The notes beneath the pieces are model-generated. The model was not told where the DNA came from, searched no databases, and saw nothing but the letters and a program-made list of their open reading frames with translations. This document shows positions 16,388 through 25,444 of a stretch of 29,267 bases of DNA, in pieces. This stretch comes from Gammaproteobacteria bacterium (GTDB lineage Bacteria > Pseudomonadota > Gammaproteobacteria > Steroidobacterales > Steroidobacteraceae). Made by a program: the position numbers and the translations under genes. The stretch's first letter is position 1. Each line of letters opens with the position of its first letter. The stretch spans positions 1-29,267 of the forward strand of contig JAQGOE010000036.1 of NCBI GenBank assembly GCA_028293725.1, read 5' to 3'.

Positions 16388-18676
16388 TCAGCGGCCGCGG
16401 ATGTCCAAGCCGGCGGTCTGATCCATTTTCATGCGGTATATCCTGACATCCACAGAGCCTGCGGGAACCTGATAGGCCGCCGAGTCCCACGTCACGGCGC
16501 GAGCCTGCTTCCAGGCATTGCGAATATCCTCCGCGGACGTTGCCCCTGCATCGGTCGCTTGCACGCTGATGGAGGCCTGAGACGTTCTGTTCAGAATGAA
16601 GCCCACTTTGCCGACAGGTCCGCCCGAGCGGGAAAAGTAGTCGCTCTTGTTGCTGGTGAGCCCCATGAAATAGGCGTGCGTTGTCGAAGTCTCGTTTCCT
16701 ATGACAATGCTTGGGCCCGACGGTATTGCCTTGAGGTCGCTCTCCATGCCGAGCCAGGACGCAGTCCCGGAAAATCGATCGAGCCGGATGACCGGGTCCG
16801 CGAGGTTGGCATTGCCCGAGTGCGACGCGGGGGCCATGTGGCCGCCGAGATAGGTAAACGTCGAGTCATTTATCCGGAATAGCGCGGTCTCAGGACCCTC
16901 ATACCAGGCATCGGCGATGAGGAAGTCACTGTCGTTGGACAGTTTGATCAGCCCGACAACCCCGTTGCTGTAAGCGACCGCGTCCCGGACCGCGTCGAGC
17001 GCGATCGAGGTGATCGCCGGGTTGGCTTGCAATGAAAGCCGCGTCTTGTCGAGGTGGGTCGCTGTAACGGGGCCGAGATTGCTCCCGACCACTTGTATCC
17101 GACCGGCCTCTCGATCGGCACCGGAGATCGTGACCGCTGTCGTGCGCGTCGCGACCCATTGCATGTCGCGAATCGTCACCCGGGCGGGGGCGGCAATCTG
17201 CAACATCGAGGCGGGGTTCGAGCCGTCGGGTACCGTCAAAATCGAGCCGTACCCGTCGCCGACCAGCTGGACGCTGCGATTGCTCGAAATTCGCAGCGGC
17301 TCACGCAAAGTCCAGGTGCCGTAGGCAAAGTGAACGATCGGCAGAGGGTCGCCACTGCGTGTGGCCTGGTCTATCAACGCCTGGATCTGCGCGCTGTTCG
17401 CCCCCGGCGGCACTTCGAACACCGAGTGGTGGGCCCAGCCGGGCGTCGGCGGCAGCGTTAGGGGCTGGGTCGAAATGTCTGCGGCAGTGACGGTCGTATC
17501 GTCGATCGCCATGATCCTGTCTGAGTTGGATCCGGCGGGCAGTGCACCCGTGATCTTGTTACCCAGGCTCAACACGTCGCGGCCCTTGATCCAATCGGTC
17601 AGCTCGAAGAGGGCGCCTTTCGCCTGAATCGCGTTGTCGACCAGGAACATCGGACCGGTATTCCCGAGGGAGATCGGGACCGGGTCCGTCGACTGCACGA
17701 CCCGATTGTTCTGCGCGATCACGACCGCCTCATTGGCTCCGAGAGGGGCGGCTTCGAAGAAGCGGCGCGATCCGATCGAGACATTGTTGTGGAGCGAGAA
17801 CCAGCCGGTGTTGGCGATGGCCATGTCGGCCACGGTCGAGCGCTGGAACAGCGAGCGATAGACATATACGGTGCCGGCGCCCTTGGTCTGACCGGAGTCG
17901 CTCGCGTTATAGTTATTCGTGACACCCCGCCCGCAATCGACGAACTGTGAATCCCAAACCCACCAGTCCAAGGCATTCCAACTCCCGACGGCAACCCCGG
18001 CGTAGCGGTTACGGACAAAGACGACGCGTCGAATCTGGCCCTCCGAGTCCAACTGCCCATAGGGCTTGCCCAGTCGGCCGGCCATGATCCCGATCGCCAT
18101 GTCTTGAAAGACTTCGTCCTGATGCTCCGTGCCACCGCCGTAGACATGTCCCTCGGAGGTATTCCACCATTGAGCGATTCCATACTGAGCGGTAGTGGAG
18201 CCATCCCACGTCAGGCGGGAGTAGCGGGTGCCGAAGCCTCCGTCTTGAATGAGCATTGCGGTACCCGGTGGGCCGAACCACTTGATCCGGGTGGTCGTCG
18301 GGCTGTCACCGATCAGGCTGACGCCGCCCCAACGAAAGTTACCGCTGCCGCGCCACTGAACCCCCGTCAGCGTGAGCGTCGCGGTTAGTTTGTAGGTGCC
18401 CGGCGGAAAATACAGGACCTGGGGCTTCCCCGGCTGCCCCAGATCATTCAGTCCGCGTTGAATCGCGGGAGTGTCGTCGGTGACCCCGTCACCTGCGGCG
18501 CCGTAGGTCTTCTTGACGTCTCCCCATGACGAGAAGGGCCCGACTGTTTCCTCCTCTATCATTTCGACTGTCCGACGGGCGTCGTGTTGGCGATCGCCGT
18601 CCGCTGTGGGCGCGGCGCCACATCCATTGACCCAAACCAGGGTGGCGCCGAGTGCGCTTAGAAGGCGTCCCGCCAA
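16388..18676 (-). CDS. Second tandem beta-helix pectate-lyase/GH55-like exported protein
   Basis: About 762 residues and a close paralogue of the protein at 1695-4136. The two share long identical runs such as WFSLHNNVSIGSRRFFEA and SWNALDWW and end alike (MDQTAGL-x-I-x-G). The pectate-lyase-3 signature is TYGAAGDGVTDDTPAIQRGL, with VLYFPPGTYKL following. A second helix begins at FEVPPGANSAQIQALIDQAT. I propose the TTG at 18676, 11 bases after the upstream stop, giving a short signal peptide ending WVNGC (possible lipoprotein, Cys19). The frame itself is open to 18850. Unlike its paralogue it lacks the long low-complexity linker after the signal. It is co-directional with the CgeB-like gene and likely acts on the exported polymer. 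Confidence 0.8.
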   Translation of the reverse strand: MAGRLLSALGATLVWVNGCGAAPTADGDRQHDARRTVEMIEEETVGPFSSWGDVKKTYGAAGDGVTDDTPAIQRGLNDLGQPGKPQVLYFPPGTYKLTATLTLTGVQWRGSGNFRWGGVSLIGDSPTTTRIKWFGPPGTAMLIQDGGFGTRYSRLTWDGSTTAQYGIAQWWNTSEGHVYGGGTEHQDEVFQDMAIGIMAGRLGKPYGQLDSEGQIRRVVFVRNRYAGVAVGSWNALDWWVWDSQFVDCGRGVTNNYNASDSGQTKGAGTVYVYRSLFQRSTVADMAIANTGWFSLHNNVSIGSRRFFEAAPLGANEAVVIAQNNRVVQSTDPVPISLGNTGPMFLVDNAIQAKGALFELTDWIKGRDVLSLGNKITGALPAGSNSDRIMAIDDTTVTAADISTQPLTLPPTPGWAHHSVFEVPPGANSAQIQALIDQATRSGDPLPIVHFAYGTWTLREPLRISSNRSVQLVGDGYGSILTVPDGSNPASMLQIAAPARVTIRDMQWVATRTTAVTISGADREAGRIQVVGSNLGPVTATHLDKTRLSLQANPAITSIALDAVRDAVAYSNGVVGLIKLSNDSDFLIADAWYEGPETALFRINDSTFTYLGGHMAPASHSGNANLADPVIRLDRFSGTASWLGMESDLKAIPSGPSIVIGNETSTTHAYFMGLTSNKSDYFSRSGGPVGKVGFILNRTSQASISVQATDAGATSAEDIRNAWKQARAVTWDSAAYQVPAGSVDVRIYRMKMDQTAGLDIRGR

Positions 18677-18687
18677 TTGCTTACCGG

Positions 18688-19725
18688 TTAGGATGCGCGC
18701 TTCCCCAATTGGTGCGTGATCCTTCCCAGTATTTCCTCCAGGACGACCTCGTTGTAGTGGCCGTTCTTTTGAATCCGGGAGTGGCCCGCGGCCGCGATTT
18801 TGAGACGGGCCTGCTCGTCCTTGAGGGCATAAGCGCACATCGCTACACATTCATTGACGTCGCCCCAGAACAGTGCTTCCGTACCTTCTTCGTACATGGC
18901 TAGATGATCCGTCGTTCGCTCCGCGCACAGCAATGCTCCGAGCGCGGGAATCTCCAGGGAGCGCGTCGTATGCAAGTCGCGGTTGCCCTTCGACACCAGC
19001 CCGAGGTTCACTTTGGTGCACTGTATGACCTTGCCGTAGTCATCGCCGTAAACACCGAGTCCTTTCCAATGGTCTTTGAGGGCCGGCCACTCCGGCGCCT
19101 TGTGCCAACGGTTTCCCCGGATGGTGAGGGGAACCCCGCCCCGGATGAGTTCCAGCGCAAACGGTCCCCGCTCTGGAAACCAGCTGCCCAGAAACAACAC
19201 TTCCGAGTCCCAGAGTCTGTGATCCTCCGCTGTCAGCAGCCTCGGAGCGTGTCGTACTTCGTCAGCGGACCGGGAAACCCGCATGACATCGCGAGCACCG
19301 AGCGCGGAGGCTTCGCCGACATTCTCCTCGCGTACCACGACACACAGGTCGTACCCAGAAACGGTGCGGCGATAGGCGCCGAATCGCGCGCCGTCGCGCG
19401 GGCCGAACGGGTCATCGATGTTGTAGTTGAGAATGAAAGAGGTGTGCTTGCGCAGCAGTGATAAGACGGACTGGGTCACCCACTCGCCGCCGTCGATCCA
19501 GCATACCGTGTAATGCTGTCCCGCTATCCGCTTGGACAAGCCGCGGACCAGCCAAGGGGTGAACCAGCCACCGCCAAGCTTCCACGTGACCCGTTCCACC
19601 CAGACAGTGGGGGGCAAAAATTCCCGCAGGTCGATGACGGTGACCTGGTGGCCCAACCGGCGCAGCGCATCGGCCCTGTCCAGGCTCGTGCCCTCGGCGG
19701 GTCCCAGGTATAACACGGAGGCCAT
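18688..19725 (-). CDS. CgeB-like glycosyltransferase
   Basis: A 345-residue protein resembling the CgeB/DUF3880 branch of GT-B glycosyltransferases. The N-terminus is MASVLYLGPAEGTSLDRADA, followed by CWIDGGEWV and NYNIDDPFGPRDGARF. The C-terminal half has VLFLGSWFPERG, NLGLVSKGNRD and RSLEIPALGALLCAERT, the donor-binding face with the E-x-P type motif, then EALFWGDVNECV. It probably adds a sugar to the EPS repeat unit. It is shorter than most GT4 enzymes but typical for CgeB-like proteins. It starts at ATG 19725, with a 142-base gap to the EpsL stop, so it may have its own promoter. The next gene begins 11 bases after its stop. Confidence 0.78.
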   Translation of the reverse strand: MASVLYLGPAEGTSLDRADALRRLGHQVTVIDLREFLPPTVWVERVTWKLGGGWFTPWLVRGLSKRIAGQHYTVCWIDGGEWVTQSVLSLLRKHTSFILNYNIDDPFGPRDGARFGAYRRTVSGYDLCVVVREENVGEASALGARDVMRVSRSADEVRHAPRLLTAEDHRLWDSEVLFLGSWFPERGPFALELIRGGVPLTIRGNRWHKAPEWPALKDHWKGLGVYGDDYGKVIQCTKVNLGLVSKGNRDLHTTRSLEIPALGALLCAERTTDHLAMYEEGTEALFWGDVNECVAMCAYALKDEQARLKIAAAGHSRIQKNGHYNEVVLEEILGRITHQLGKRAS

Positions 19726-19867
19726 CGTTATTTTTTCATCCGGAGCTGCGGGGGCCGCGGGTGCGCTTTGTATGACATTCGGTGTTTGGGCGCGGCCATA
19801 ACGGCCAGTGAGCCGATTCTACAATCTGCCGGCGGGACTTGTCTCCACGGAAGTCATGCGCCGCAGG

Positions 19868-21256
19868 CTAGAAACGGGCCTGTAAACTGGCACTGACCAG
19901 ACTGTCGTTGAACGCAAACACGGACAAATTCGAACTGCGGTCGGAGCGCCGGTAATACAACACGGCCTGCAGCGAGCGCGCAATGGACCACGCCAGATCG
20001 ATCTGCTCGTAGCGGATCAGGCTGTGCTGTGGAAAAGGCAGCGAGGCCGACAGGGGGTTCGGCCCGATGAAGCGCTGATCTTCACGGGAGTATTGCAGTT
20101 CAACGCTCAATTTCGCGGTGGGTCCCCACCTGGCAATGGCGCGCGAGGCTTCCGACACAAAATACTCGGACGCCGCATCGACGTAGGCATACACGTTGCG
20201 CGAGCTCATGAGCAGCAGTTGCGTACGCTCGGTGGAATGAAATACCAGCGCGGCATTCCAGATGGCACCGGAAAAGTCGAAATTCGTCGCGACCGTGTAG
20301 TGATGGCTGATATACCCCGCCGAGGCGGTGGCCACGACCGTGCTGCCCAGAGGAACCAATACGTCGGCGGTCGCGGTCCGCTCCTGGAAATTACGGTTGA
20401 ACGGCGTGACATTGTCGATGAAGCCCGGATACCCGTAGTGGCCGTTGGTGGCCCGATAGTTCACGGCGAACGAGCTGCCGCCCGGGGTGTTGTATGCGAC
20501 GCTCAACAGGCCCGTGCTCCCCGTGTACTTGTCGAGCGGGTCGTCGGTGTGCGAGACCTTGACCTCGAGCGCTTCGGCGCTCAGCTGCCATCCGGATCCC
20601 AGCGCCATCTGTCCCGTGGCGTAAAACTTGTAGTTGTTGTAGATGTCCTTGGGCAAAAGGAAGTTCAGGGCCAGCTGATGGTAGGAGCCGAAGTCGGCGA
20701 GCTTGCGGTCATAGGTCGCCCCCGCCTGACCGGTGAAACGTGAGCCGAACTGCCAATGCCCGAGGAGCGCCGCGGCACCCGAGGTGTTGTCGAGGTAAGT
20801 GTTGTGCACGTAGCGGTTTTCGTCCGCCCGCGCCAGCAATTCCAGGCCCTCCCCGGAGACGCTCCAATGCGAGTCGACGCCGGCGGTGACCGTGTTGATC
20901 ACATCGTTCCGGCTGACGACCGACGGGTTAGGGGGCACGAGGTCCGGAGCCGGCAGGCGAAAGACATTGTCGTCGTAGACGCTCCGCGCGCCCACGTAAG
21001 GCGTCCAGCCCTTCGCCGGCACGCTCTCATCGTCCGGATTCGGCCAGCTGACGTGACCATCGTCGGCATCGAAGTCGATCCAGTGAAAGAGGTTGCCCTG
21101 GAAGATGTTCGGATTGAGGCTCGCCGGGCTGAACTCCGGTAGGTCAGCCTTCACGGCGCTCGAGGCCCCCAGCGCGCTCATTGCGATCAAGGCAAGATCG
21201 CGGCGGAGGCGTCGAATACCGGGCCGATTGCGCTGTGTGCCGGCCGCCTTCCTCAA
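19868..21256 (-). CDS. epsL: EpsL-type outer-membrane beta-barrel
   Basis: A 462-residue exported protein. A basic, then hydrophobic N-terminus (RRDLALIAMSALGASSAVKA) forms a signal peptide. The mature part alternates polar and hydrophobic residues with many aromatic ends, as in a large beta-barrel, including WTPYVGARSVYDDNVFRLP, a pattern typical of EpsL proteins. The last residue is Phe (SLQARF), the usual outer-membrane assembly signal. EpsL proteins occur in EPS operons with EpsD/EpsE and are thought to help the polymer cross the outer membrane. The TTG start at 21256 overlaps the epsE stop as TTGA (21253-21256). It is the last gene of the assembly operon. Confidence 0.85.
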   Translation of the reverse strand: MRKAAGTQRNRPGIRRLRRDLALIAMSALGASSAVKADLPEFSPASLNPNIFQGNLFHWIDFDADDGHVSWPNPDDESVPAKGWTPYVGARSVYDDNVFRLPAPDLVPPNPSVVSRNDVINTVTAGVDSHWSVSGEGLELLARADENRYVHNTYLDNTSGAAALLGHWQFGSRFTGQAGATYDRKLADFGSYHQLALNFLLPKDIYNNYKFYATGQMALGSGWQLSAEALEVKVSHTDDPLDKYTGSTGLLSVAYNTPGGSSFAVNYRATNGHYGYPGFIDNVTPFNRNFQERTATADVLVPLGSTVVATASAGYISHHYTVATNFDFSGAIWNAALVFHSTERTQLLLMSSRNVYAYVDAASEYFVSEASRAIARWGPTAKLSVELQYSREDQRFIGPNPLSASLPFPQHSLIRYEQIDLAWSIARSLQAVLYYRRSDRSSNLSVFAFNDSLVSASLQARF

Positions 21257-22065
21257 AAGACGCTTTCCTTCACCCTCAGAACGTCATCCGCCTGGACCAG
21301 GTCCGCGGCATCCAGCGGAATCTCCCGCTCCTTGCCGCCCGGGTGGTCCCTGCGCCTCACCACGATCCGGCGGTCTGAGCCCCGGGCGGTCAGCCCGCCT
21401 CCGGCTGAAATCGCTTGTGCGGCCGTCATACCCCGATCGAGCCGATACACACCCGGTCGTGCCACCGCGCCGTAGATGTAGAACTGCGCCGCGCGGGGGA
21501 CGTATAGCGTGTCACCAGCCCTCAACGTTACGTTCTGCCGCGGGTCACCTTGAAACAGTGAGATGAGGTCAACCGGTACCGGGGTGCCATCACGGCGCAA
21601 CACCGTGGCTTCGTCGGCCGCGACCAGGTTCACCACGCCGCCGGCCGCGGCGAGCGCCGCAATCACATTGACCTTGGTCATGAGAGGGTATTGGCCGGGG
21701 TGGGTCACTTGTCCCAGCACCGAGAACCGCTGACTCTGGTAGTCGGTGACCAGAATCGAAACCTGCGGCTGCCGCACGAACTTGCCGTCCGCCAGCCCCT
21801 GCGCCAGCGCTTTTTCGAGCTCGTGGACCGATGCGCCCGCGGCCTTGACCTCTCCGAGCAGCGGAAACGTGATGGTGCCCGCTTCGCTGACGCGCAATTC
21901 GGTGGCGAGCTCCGGGTGATCGAAGACCGAGACTTTCAGGAGATCGCCCGCACCCACGGGGTAGTCCGCTGTGGTTACCGGGGCCTGTGCTCCCGCAACA
22001 GCGCAAACCAGGGTCAAGAGCAGCACCCCCAAGGCCTGAAAACCGATTCTTATCTGTTGTGTCAT
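21253..22065 (-). CDS. epsE: EpsE-type polysaccharide export protein (Wza family)
   Basis: A 270-residue exported protein of the Wza/outer-membrane polysaccharide-export family. A signal peptide (LGVLLLTLVCAVAGAQA) is followed by the poly-export domain at about 33-115 (YPVGAGDLLKVSVFDHPELA, FPLLGEVKAAG). Two SLBB-type beta-grasp modules follow (FSVLGQVTHPGQYPL and FYIYGAVARPGVYRL). The Cys in the signal region does not sit in a good lipobox, so it may be non-lipidated, unlike E. coli Wza. It forms the outer-membrane channel or gate for the EPS. The ATG at 22065 follows GGCGAG. The stop overlaps epsL by four bases. Confidence 0.9.
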   Translation of the reverse strand: MTQQIRIGFQALGVLLLTLVCAVAGAQAPVTTADYPVGAGDLLKVSVFDHPELATELRVSEAGTITFPLLGEVKAAGASVHELEKALAQGLADGKFVRQPQVSILVTDYQSQRFSVLGQVTHPGQYPLMTKVNVIAALAAAGGVVNLVAADEATVLRRDGTPVPVDLISLFQGDPRQNVTLRAGDTLYVPRAAQFYIYGAVARPGVYRLDRGMTAAQAISAGGGLTARGSDRRIVVRRRDHPGGKEREIPLDAADLVQADDVLRVKESVF

Positions 22066-22075
22066 ACACTCGCCA

Positions 22076-22999
22076 TCAGTTGAGAGCCGCTCCGGCAGCT
22101 TCGCGATTCAGGCCGCCTTCCGCAAGAGCGCTGCCGGTCGCGGCCGGCGCCGTTAGATGATACAGGCGTGTCTGCATCGCGGCCTGCCCGTAGGAAATCC
22201 GGGCTTCCGCTCGCGCACGAGCCAGGTGATCCCCCATCGCCGCCTCGTTGTGGAGCTGCGTCAGATACCGCTCGATCACGGGTTTTGCCCTCTCGAGAGT
22301 GGTTGGCTGCGCCTCGATCCCGAGGATCTGGATGAACTGCATCCTACCGTCTCCGCGCCCTGAAACCAGTACATCACCGACATGGGCTGACGCGTAGTGC
22401 GCAAGCTGGCTCATTGGCAGCTCTTCCGCGGTCCGACTCAGCCGTTGCGCGTCAAATGGGATCAGGTGGCTATCGAGCAGGCGCTGCAGGGTGTGTGCGG
22501 AATTCGCACGCCCGACCGCGGCGAGCAGCTTTTCATTCACCTTGGCAGCCTCCACGGTAAAAACGGCCAGACTATAGGCCCGACGGTTTTCGAAGAGCGT
22601 GGGGTTGTTGCGGTAGTACTCTTCGACCTGCGCCGGGGAGGGCGGCTCGCGCGGATAAATCATCCGCTCGGCGAAGACCTCCGCCAGGATGCGCCGCCGC
22701 GCGCGCCGCAGCGCATCCGCGACAGCGGGGTCGCGATCCAACCGGCCGGCGACCGCCTGCTGTGCCAGCAGCTCCTGATCGATCAGGGCGTCGAGCCCGG
22801 CGCGACTGTTTTCCCCCGTGTTGGATTTTGTGCCGCCCGGCGGCTCGACCTCCTCGAGGTCCGTTATCGAGAGCTCTCGTCCGTTGACGCTCGCGACCAC
22901 CCCTGGATCATTTTGACTTACATTGCCGCTGCAGGCGGTGACGCCCAGGAGCGTGAGGCATAGCAGGCGGCGGTGAATGCCGGAACTCCCACCCGGCAC
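22076..22999 (-). CDS. epsD: EpsD-family peptidyl-prolyl isomerase lipoprotein
   Basis: About 307 residues with the layout of EpsD-family SurA/parvulin-like PPIases found in EPS operons. A lipoprotein signal ends LLGVTACSGN. A helical segment follows with VNGRELSITDLEE, then DALIDQELLAQQAV, a chaperone-like N-terminal region. EEYYRNNPTLFENRRAYSL precedes the isomerase-like domain. It probably helps fold periplasmic or outer-membrane export components. The GTG at 22999 is chosen because GGAAGG lies ten bases upstream; a GTG at 23026 is possible. The start lies just after the priming transferase stop (23002), and the stop is 10 bases before the epsE start. Confidence 0.82.
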   Translation of the reverse strand: MPGGSSGIHRRLLCLTLLGVTACSGNVSQNDPGVVASVNGRELSITDLEEVEPPGGTKSNTGENSRAGLDALIDQELLAQQAVAGRLDRDPAVADALRRARRRILAEVFAERMIYPREPPSPAQVEEYYRNNPTLFENRRAYSLAVFTVEAAKVNEKLLAAVGRANSAHTLQRLLDSHLIPFDAQRLSRTAEELPMSQLAHYASAHVGDVLVSGRGDGRMQFIQILGIEAQPTTLERAKPVIERYLTQLHNEAAMGDHLARARAEARISYGQAAMQTRLYHLTAPAATGSALAEGGLNREAAGAALN

Positions 23000-23001
23000 G
23001 A

Positions 23002-24435
23002 TCAGTACGCCTTCCGGTCCATCCACACCAACGCCAGGGTTCTCGCGAGGATCACCAGGTCGAGCTGCAACGACCAGCGGCGCAAGTACTGCAAGTCGAA
23101 CTCGATGCGCTTCTGCATGCTCTCCAGATCGTCCCCGCCCCGATGACCGTGAATCTGCGCCCAGCCGGTGATGCCGGGTTTTACCTTATGGCGCAGCATG
23201 TAGCTGGGGATGAGCACCCGGTAGCGCTCGTTCATGGAGACGACGTGTGGCCTCGGGCCTACGAGGCTCATCGTTCCTTGCAGGACGTTGAAGAGCTGCG
23301 GAAGCTCATCCAGGGAGGTGCGGCGGGTGAAGGCGCCGAACGCGGTCACGCGGGGGTCCTGGCGCGAGACCTGGGTAAAGCGGGTCTCTCCATCCTCCAT
23401 GACCCGCATGGAGCGGAACTTGTAGACGAGGATTTCCCTACCATCGAGCCCGTAGCGTTTTTGCTTGAAGACAACAGGGCCAGGGGAGCTCAGCCGGATA
23501 CCCAGCGCGACAGCCAGCAGCACCGGCGCAAGCAGCACAATGGCCGTCCCAGCGACCAACACATCGACCAACCGCTTGGCAGCTCCCCGGATGCCGTAAA
23601 AGGGCGATGCCTGCACGGTCAACAGCGGAATACCGCCAACCAGGTCGAAACGAGGTTGGATCAACTGGAACATGACGAGGTCGGGTACAAAGTAGACCGA
23701 CGCCGTGGAATTCCGCAACTCTTCCAGCATCTGCAAAACGCGTGGCTCGCGGCGCATGGGCAGGGCGATGTAGACGGCGTTTACGTCGGCCCCCGGGACG
23801 AACCCTGGGACGTCCGCCGACTTACCGAGAACCTGGTAGGAATCGTCGGCGTGTACACGGGCCGGATCGCCCGGACGGCGGTCCTCGAAAAAGCCCAGCA
23901 CCTGGGTGCGCAACAGCGGGTCGCCGCTCAGCATGTTGGCGAGGCTCACGCCAAGCTCCGTCATGCCCACTATCACCACCCTGCGCTGCGGCGGGCTGTG
24001 TTTTCCGGAATGAATGAGTACGTGGCGCGCACCGAGTTGCGCCAGCCACAGAACGAGCGGCGTCGTCACCGCCCAGCGCGACAGCAACGTGGAGTCGAAC
24101 TGCGCCGAGAGTTCGCACACGCGCAGGAGGACCTGAATCAGGCCTGCCACCAGCGCCCATCGCAGCGCCAGGTCGACCAGCGACCGCAGCGCGAATGTAA
24201 GACTTTGCGCGCCCTGTATCGGCGGGACCTCCAGGAACTCCGCGACGCCGATGAACGTGAGCACCGCCAGGAGAATGTTGGGCCCAGCGAGCGATTCATC
24301 CAGGCTGACCAGGCAGCCGTAAAGTGCCAACACCGAGGTTACCGGGTACAGCAGCGATTTGACGATGAAAAGAGTGGACGGGTCGACTGCGGTAACATCG
24401 CACCTTGCCTGGTTGTGCTTCAGTCCCTCTAGCAC
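23002..24435 (-). CDS. Undecaprenyl-phosphate sugar-1-phosphate transferase (WcaJ/WbaP type)
   Basis: A 477-residue inner-membrane enzyme that starts each EPS unit by moving a sugar-1-phosphate, often glucose, from its UDP form to undecaprenyl phosphate. About four N-terminal helices (up to residue 140) precede a nucleotide-binding-like domain ([17 protein letters not shown]). One further helix at about 285-310 leads to the catalytic C-terminal domain: [47 protein letters not shown] and [13 protein letters not shown]. These are the signatures of the bacterial sugar transferase family. The GTG start at 24435 has only a weak ribosome binding site, so coupling to the small upstream gene (21-base gap) is likely. 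The actual sugar is not determined. Confidence 0.93.
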   Translation of the reverse strand: MLEGLKHNQARCDVTAVDPSTLFIVKSLLYPVTSVLALYGCLVSLDESLAGPNILLAVLTFIGVAEFLEVPPIQGAQSLTFALRSLVDLALRWALVAGLIQVLLRVCELSAQFDSTLLSRWAVTTPLVLWLAQLGARHVLIHSGKHSPPQRRVVIVGMTELGVSLANMLSGDPLLRTQVLGFFEDRRPGDPARVHADDSYQVLGKSADVPGFVPGADVNAVYIALPMRREPRVLQMLEELRNSTASVYFVPDLVMFQLIQPRFDLVGGIPLLTVQASPFYGIRGAAKRLVDVLVAGTAIVLLAPVLLAVALGIRLSSPGPVVFKQKRYGLDGREILVYKFRSMRVMEDGETRFTQVSRQDPRVTAFGAFTRRTSLDELPQLFNVLQGTMSLVGPRPHVVSMNERYRVLIPSYMLRHKVKPGITGWAQIHGHRGGDDLESMQKRIEFDLQYLRRWSLQLDLVILARTLALVWMDRKAY

Positions 24436-24456
24436 TTGAAGTGGACCCGCGGCCGG

Positions 24457-24921
24457 TTACGCGGCGAAGGGGGATTGCCGCAGCAACCGCTGTTTCCTGC
24501 GCAACTGGTAAGTCACCAGTGTCCCGATCGTGAGCAGAATCATCCCCGTATCGGTCTCGCGGATTCCGGCGGCGCGCTTCGAGCCGGTCGACGGGCGCGA
24601 GTCGCCTGTGCCGATATCGTGCGCCAGCCATGCAGCGCCGGCATTCAACCGTTCGCGGAAGGATTCCATTCCGCTCCTGAGGTCTTGCCGCGCGTCATAC
24701 CCGTACGCATGCGCTGCTGCGAGGCCGGGAACGACGTAGCCGGACTTTACGTAGTCGATAAAGGTGTTAGGTTGCCCCAACATATGCTCTGAGGAGCCCT
24801 CACGACCCGCCAGCGTACTCGCGGAAGCATTGAGGGCAATGACCTTGGTATTGCCCGCGGTCGCGCCGCTGAGGGCGACAACCCCCGCGAGCGCCAGCTT
24901 CCAACTCTTCACCGTGCTCAC
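24457..24921 (-). CDS. Small exported protein with C-terminal sorting-like tail
   Basis: A 154-residue protein of unknown function. The N-terminus (SWKLALAGVVALSGATAG) is a signal peptide. The middle is Ala/Ser/Gly-rich and ends in SRPSTGSKRAAGIRETDTG. A hydrophobic segment (MILLTIGTLVTYQL) and a basic stop RRKQR follow close to the C-terminus. This layout resembles PEP-CTERM or other sortase-like tails, but the PEP motif itself is absent and no exosortase is in the window. It is the first gene of the EPS assembly operon, with the GTG start at 24921 preceded by GGGGAG. It may be a secreted, membrane-retained partner of the polymer. A plain membrane-anchored protein is the alternative. Confidence 0.62.
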   Translation of the reverse strand: MSTVKSWKLALAGVVALSGATAGNTKVIALNASASTLAGREGSSEHMLGQPNTFIDYVKSGYVVPGLAAAHAYGYDARQDLRSGMESFRERLNAGAAWLAHDIGTGDSRPSTGSKRAAGIRETDTGMILLTIGTLVTYQLRRKQRLLRQSPFAA

Positions 24922-24945
24922 CTGTATTGCTCCCCGCGGCTCCCG

Positions 24946-24976
24946 ATTTTATTCTGCGTACTCTCGAGTGTTGCAA
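24946..24976 (-). promoter_or_regulatory. Possible promoter of the EPS assembly operon
   Basis: On the minus strand TTGCAA (24976-24971) is followed after 19 bases by TAAAAT (24951-24946), ending 24 bases before the GTG at 24921. The hexamers fit sigma-70, but the spacing is two bases longer than ideal; AATAAA overlapping the second box would give 17. It is the best promoter-like pair in front of the operon. Confidence 0.35.
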
Positions 24977-25314
24977 CTTCCATTCCATGTCCCCGAACGT
25001 TGTTCACGGCGCCTGAGTTTGCGGAAAGCCGCGTGTGTGCGAATACCGTGCACCGATATCGTTCGCCGGTGGCGCAAGGTGCGTCCCATTGGTGCAGGCA
25101 GCGACCCCGCGCCGACGCGCGCAGTCTCGAATCCAACATCAGGTGTTGGCGCGCGCGATCGAGGGGAGGGGGTGCGAGGTTCTCCAACATTCGGCGCGGC
25201 ATCAATTTCACGCCTTTGCGTTTTTTGCCGTTCCTGGCCAGAACGATTTGCACGCTGCGCAAGTCGTGGGCGACTGTCGGGTGGCATTGCACGCACGAGC
25301 AGTCCAACTTGCAC

Positions 25315-25444
25315 GGTGGTAGCAACGGCAACGGCAACGGCAAAGGTGGCGGCGGCAATGGCAACGGCAATGGCCGCGGCGGGCGGCGACAGCGGCGGTG
25401 GCGGTGGCGGCAACGGTAACGGTAACGGTAACGGTAACGGCGGG
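25315..25444. repeat. GGCAAC/GGTAAC hexamer microsatellite
   Basis: Imperfect GGCAAC, GGCAAT and GGCGGC hexamers run from about 25319 to 25408. A clean tract follows at 25409-25444, where GGTAAC is repeated four times in tandem between GGCAAC and GGCGGG. The hexamers keep one frame, so one plus-strand reading gives alternating Gly-Asn and Gly-rich residues, but no complete gene with a start, signal or domain surrounds it. Confidence 0.7.

Noticed and set aside
23143..24432. Long plus-strand open frame (429 codons) opposite the priming sugar transferase
   Set aside because: Antisense to a gene with clear family motifs; the product is low-complexity and lacks any signal or domain.
24918..25370. 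Minus-strand frame resembling a basic DNA-binding or transposase fragment
   Set aside because: There is no family motif, and it spans the probable operon promoter and the hexamer tract.
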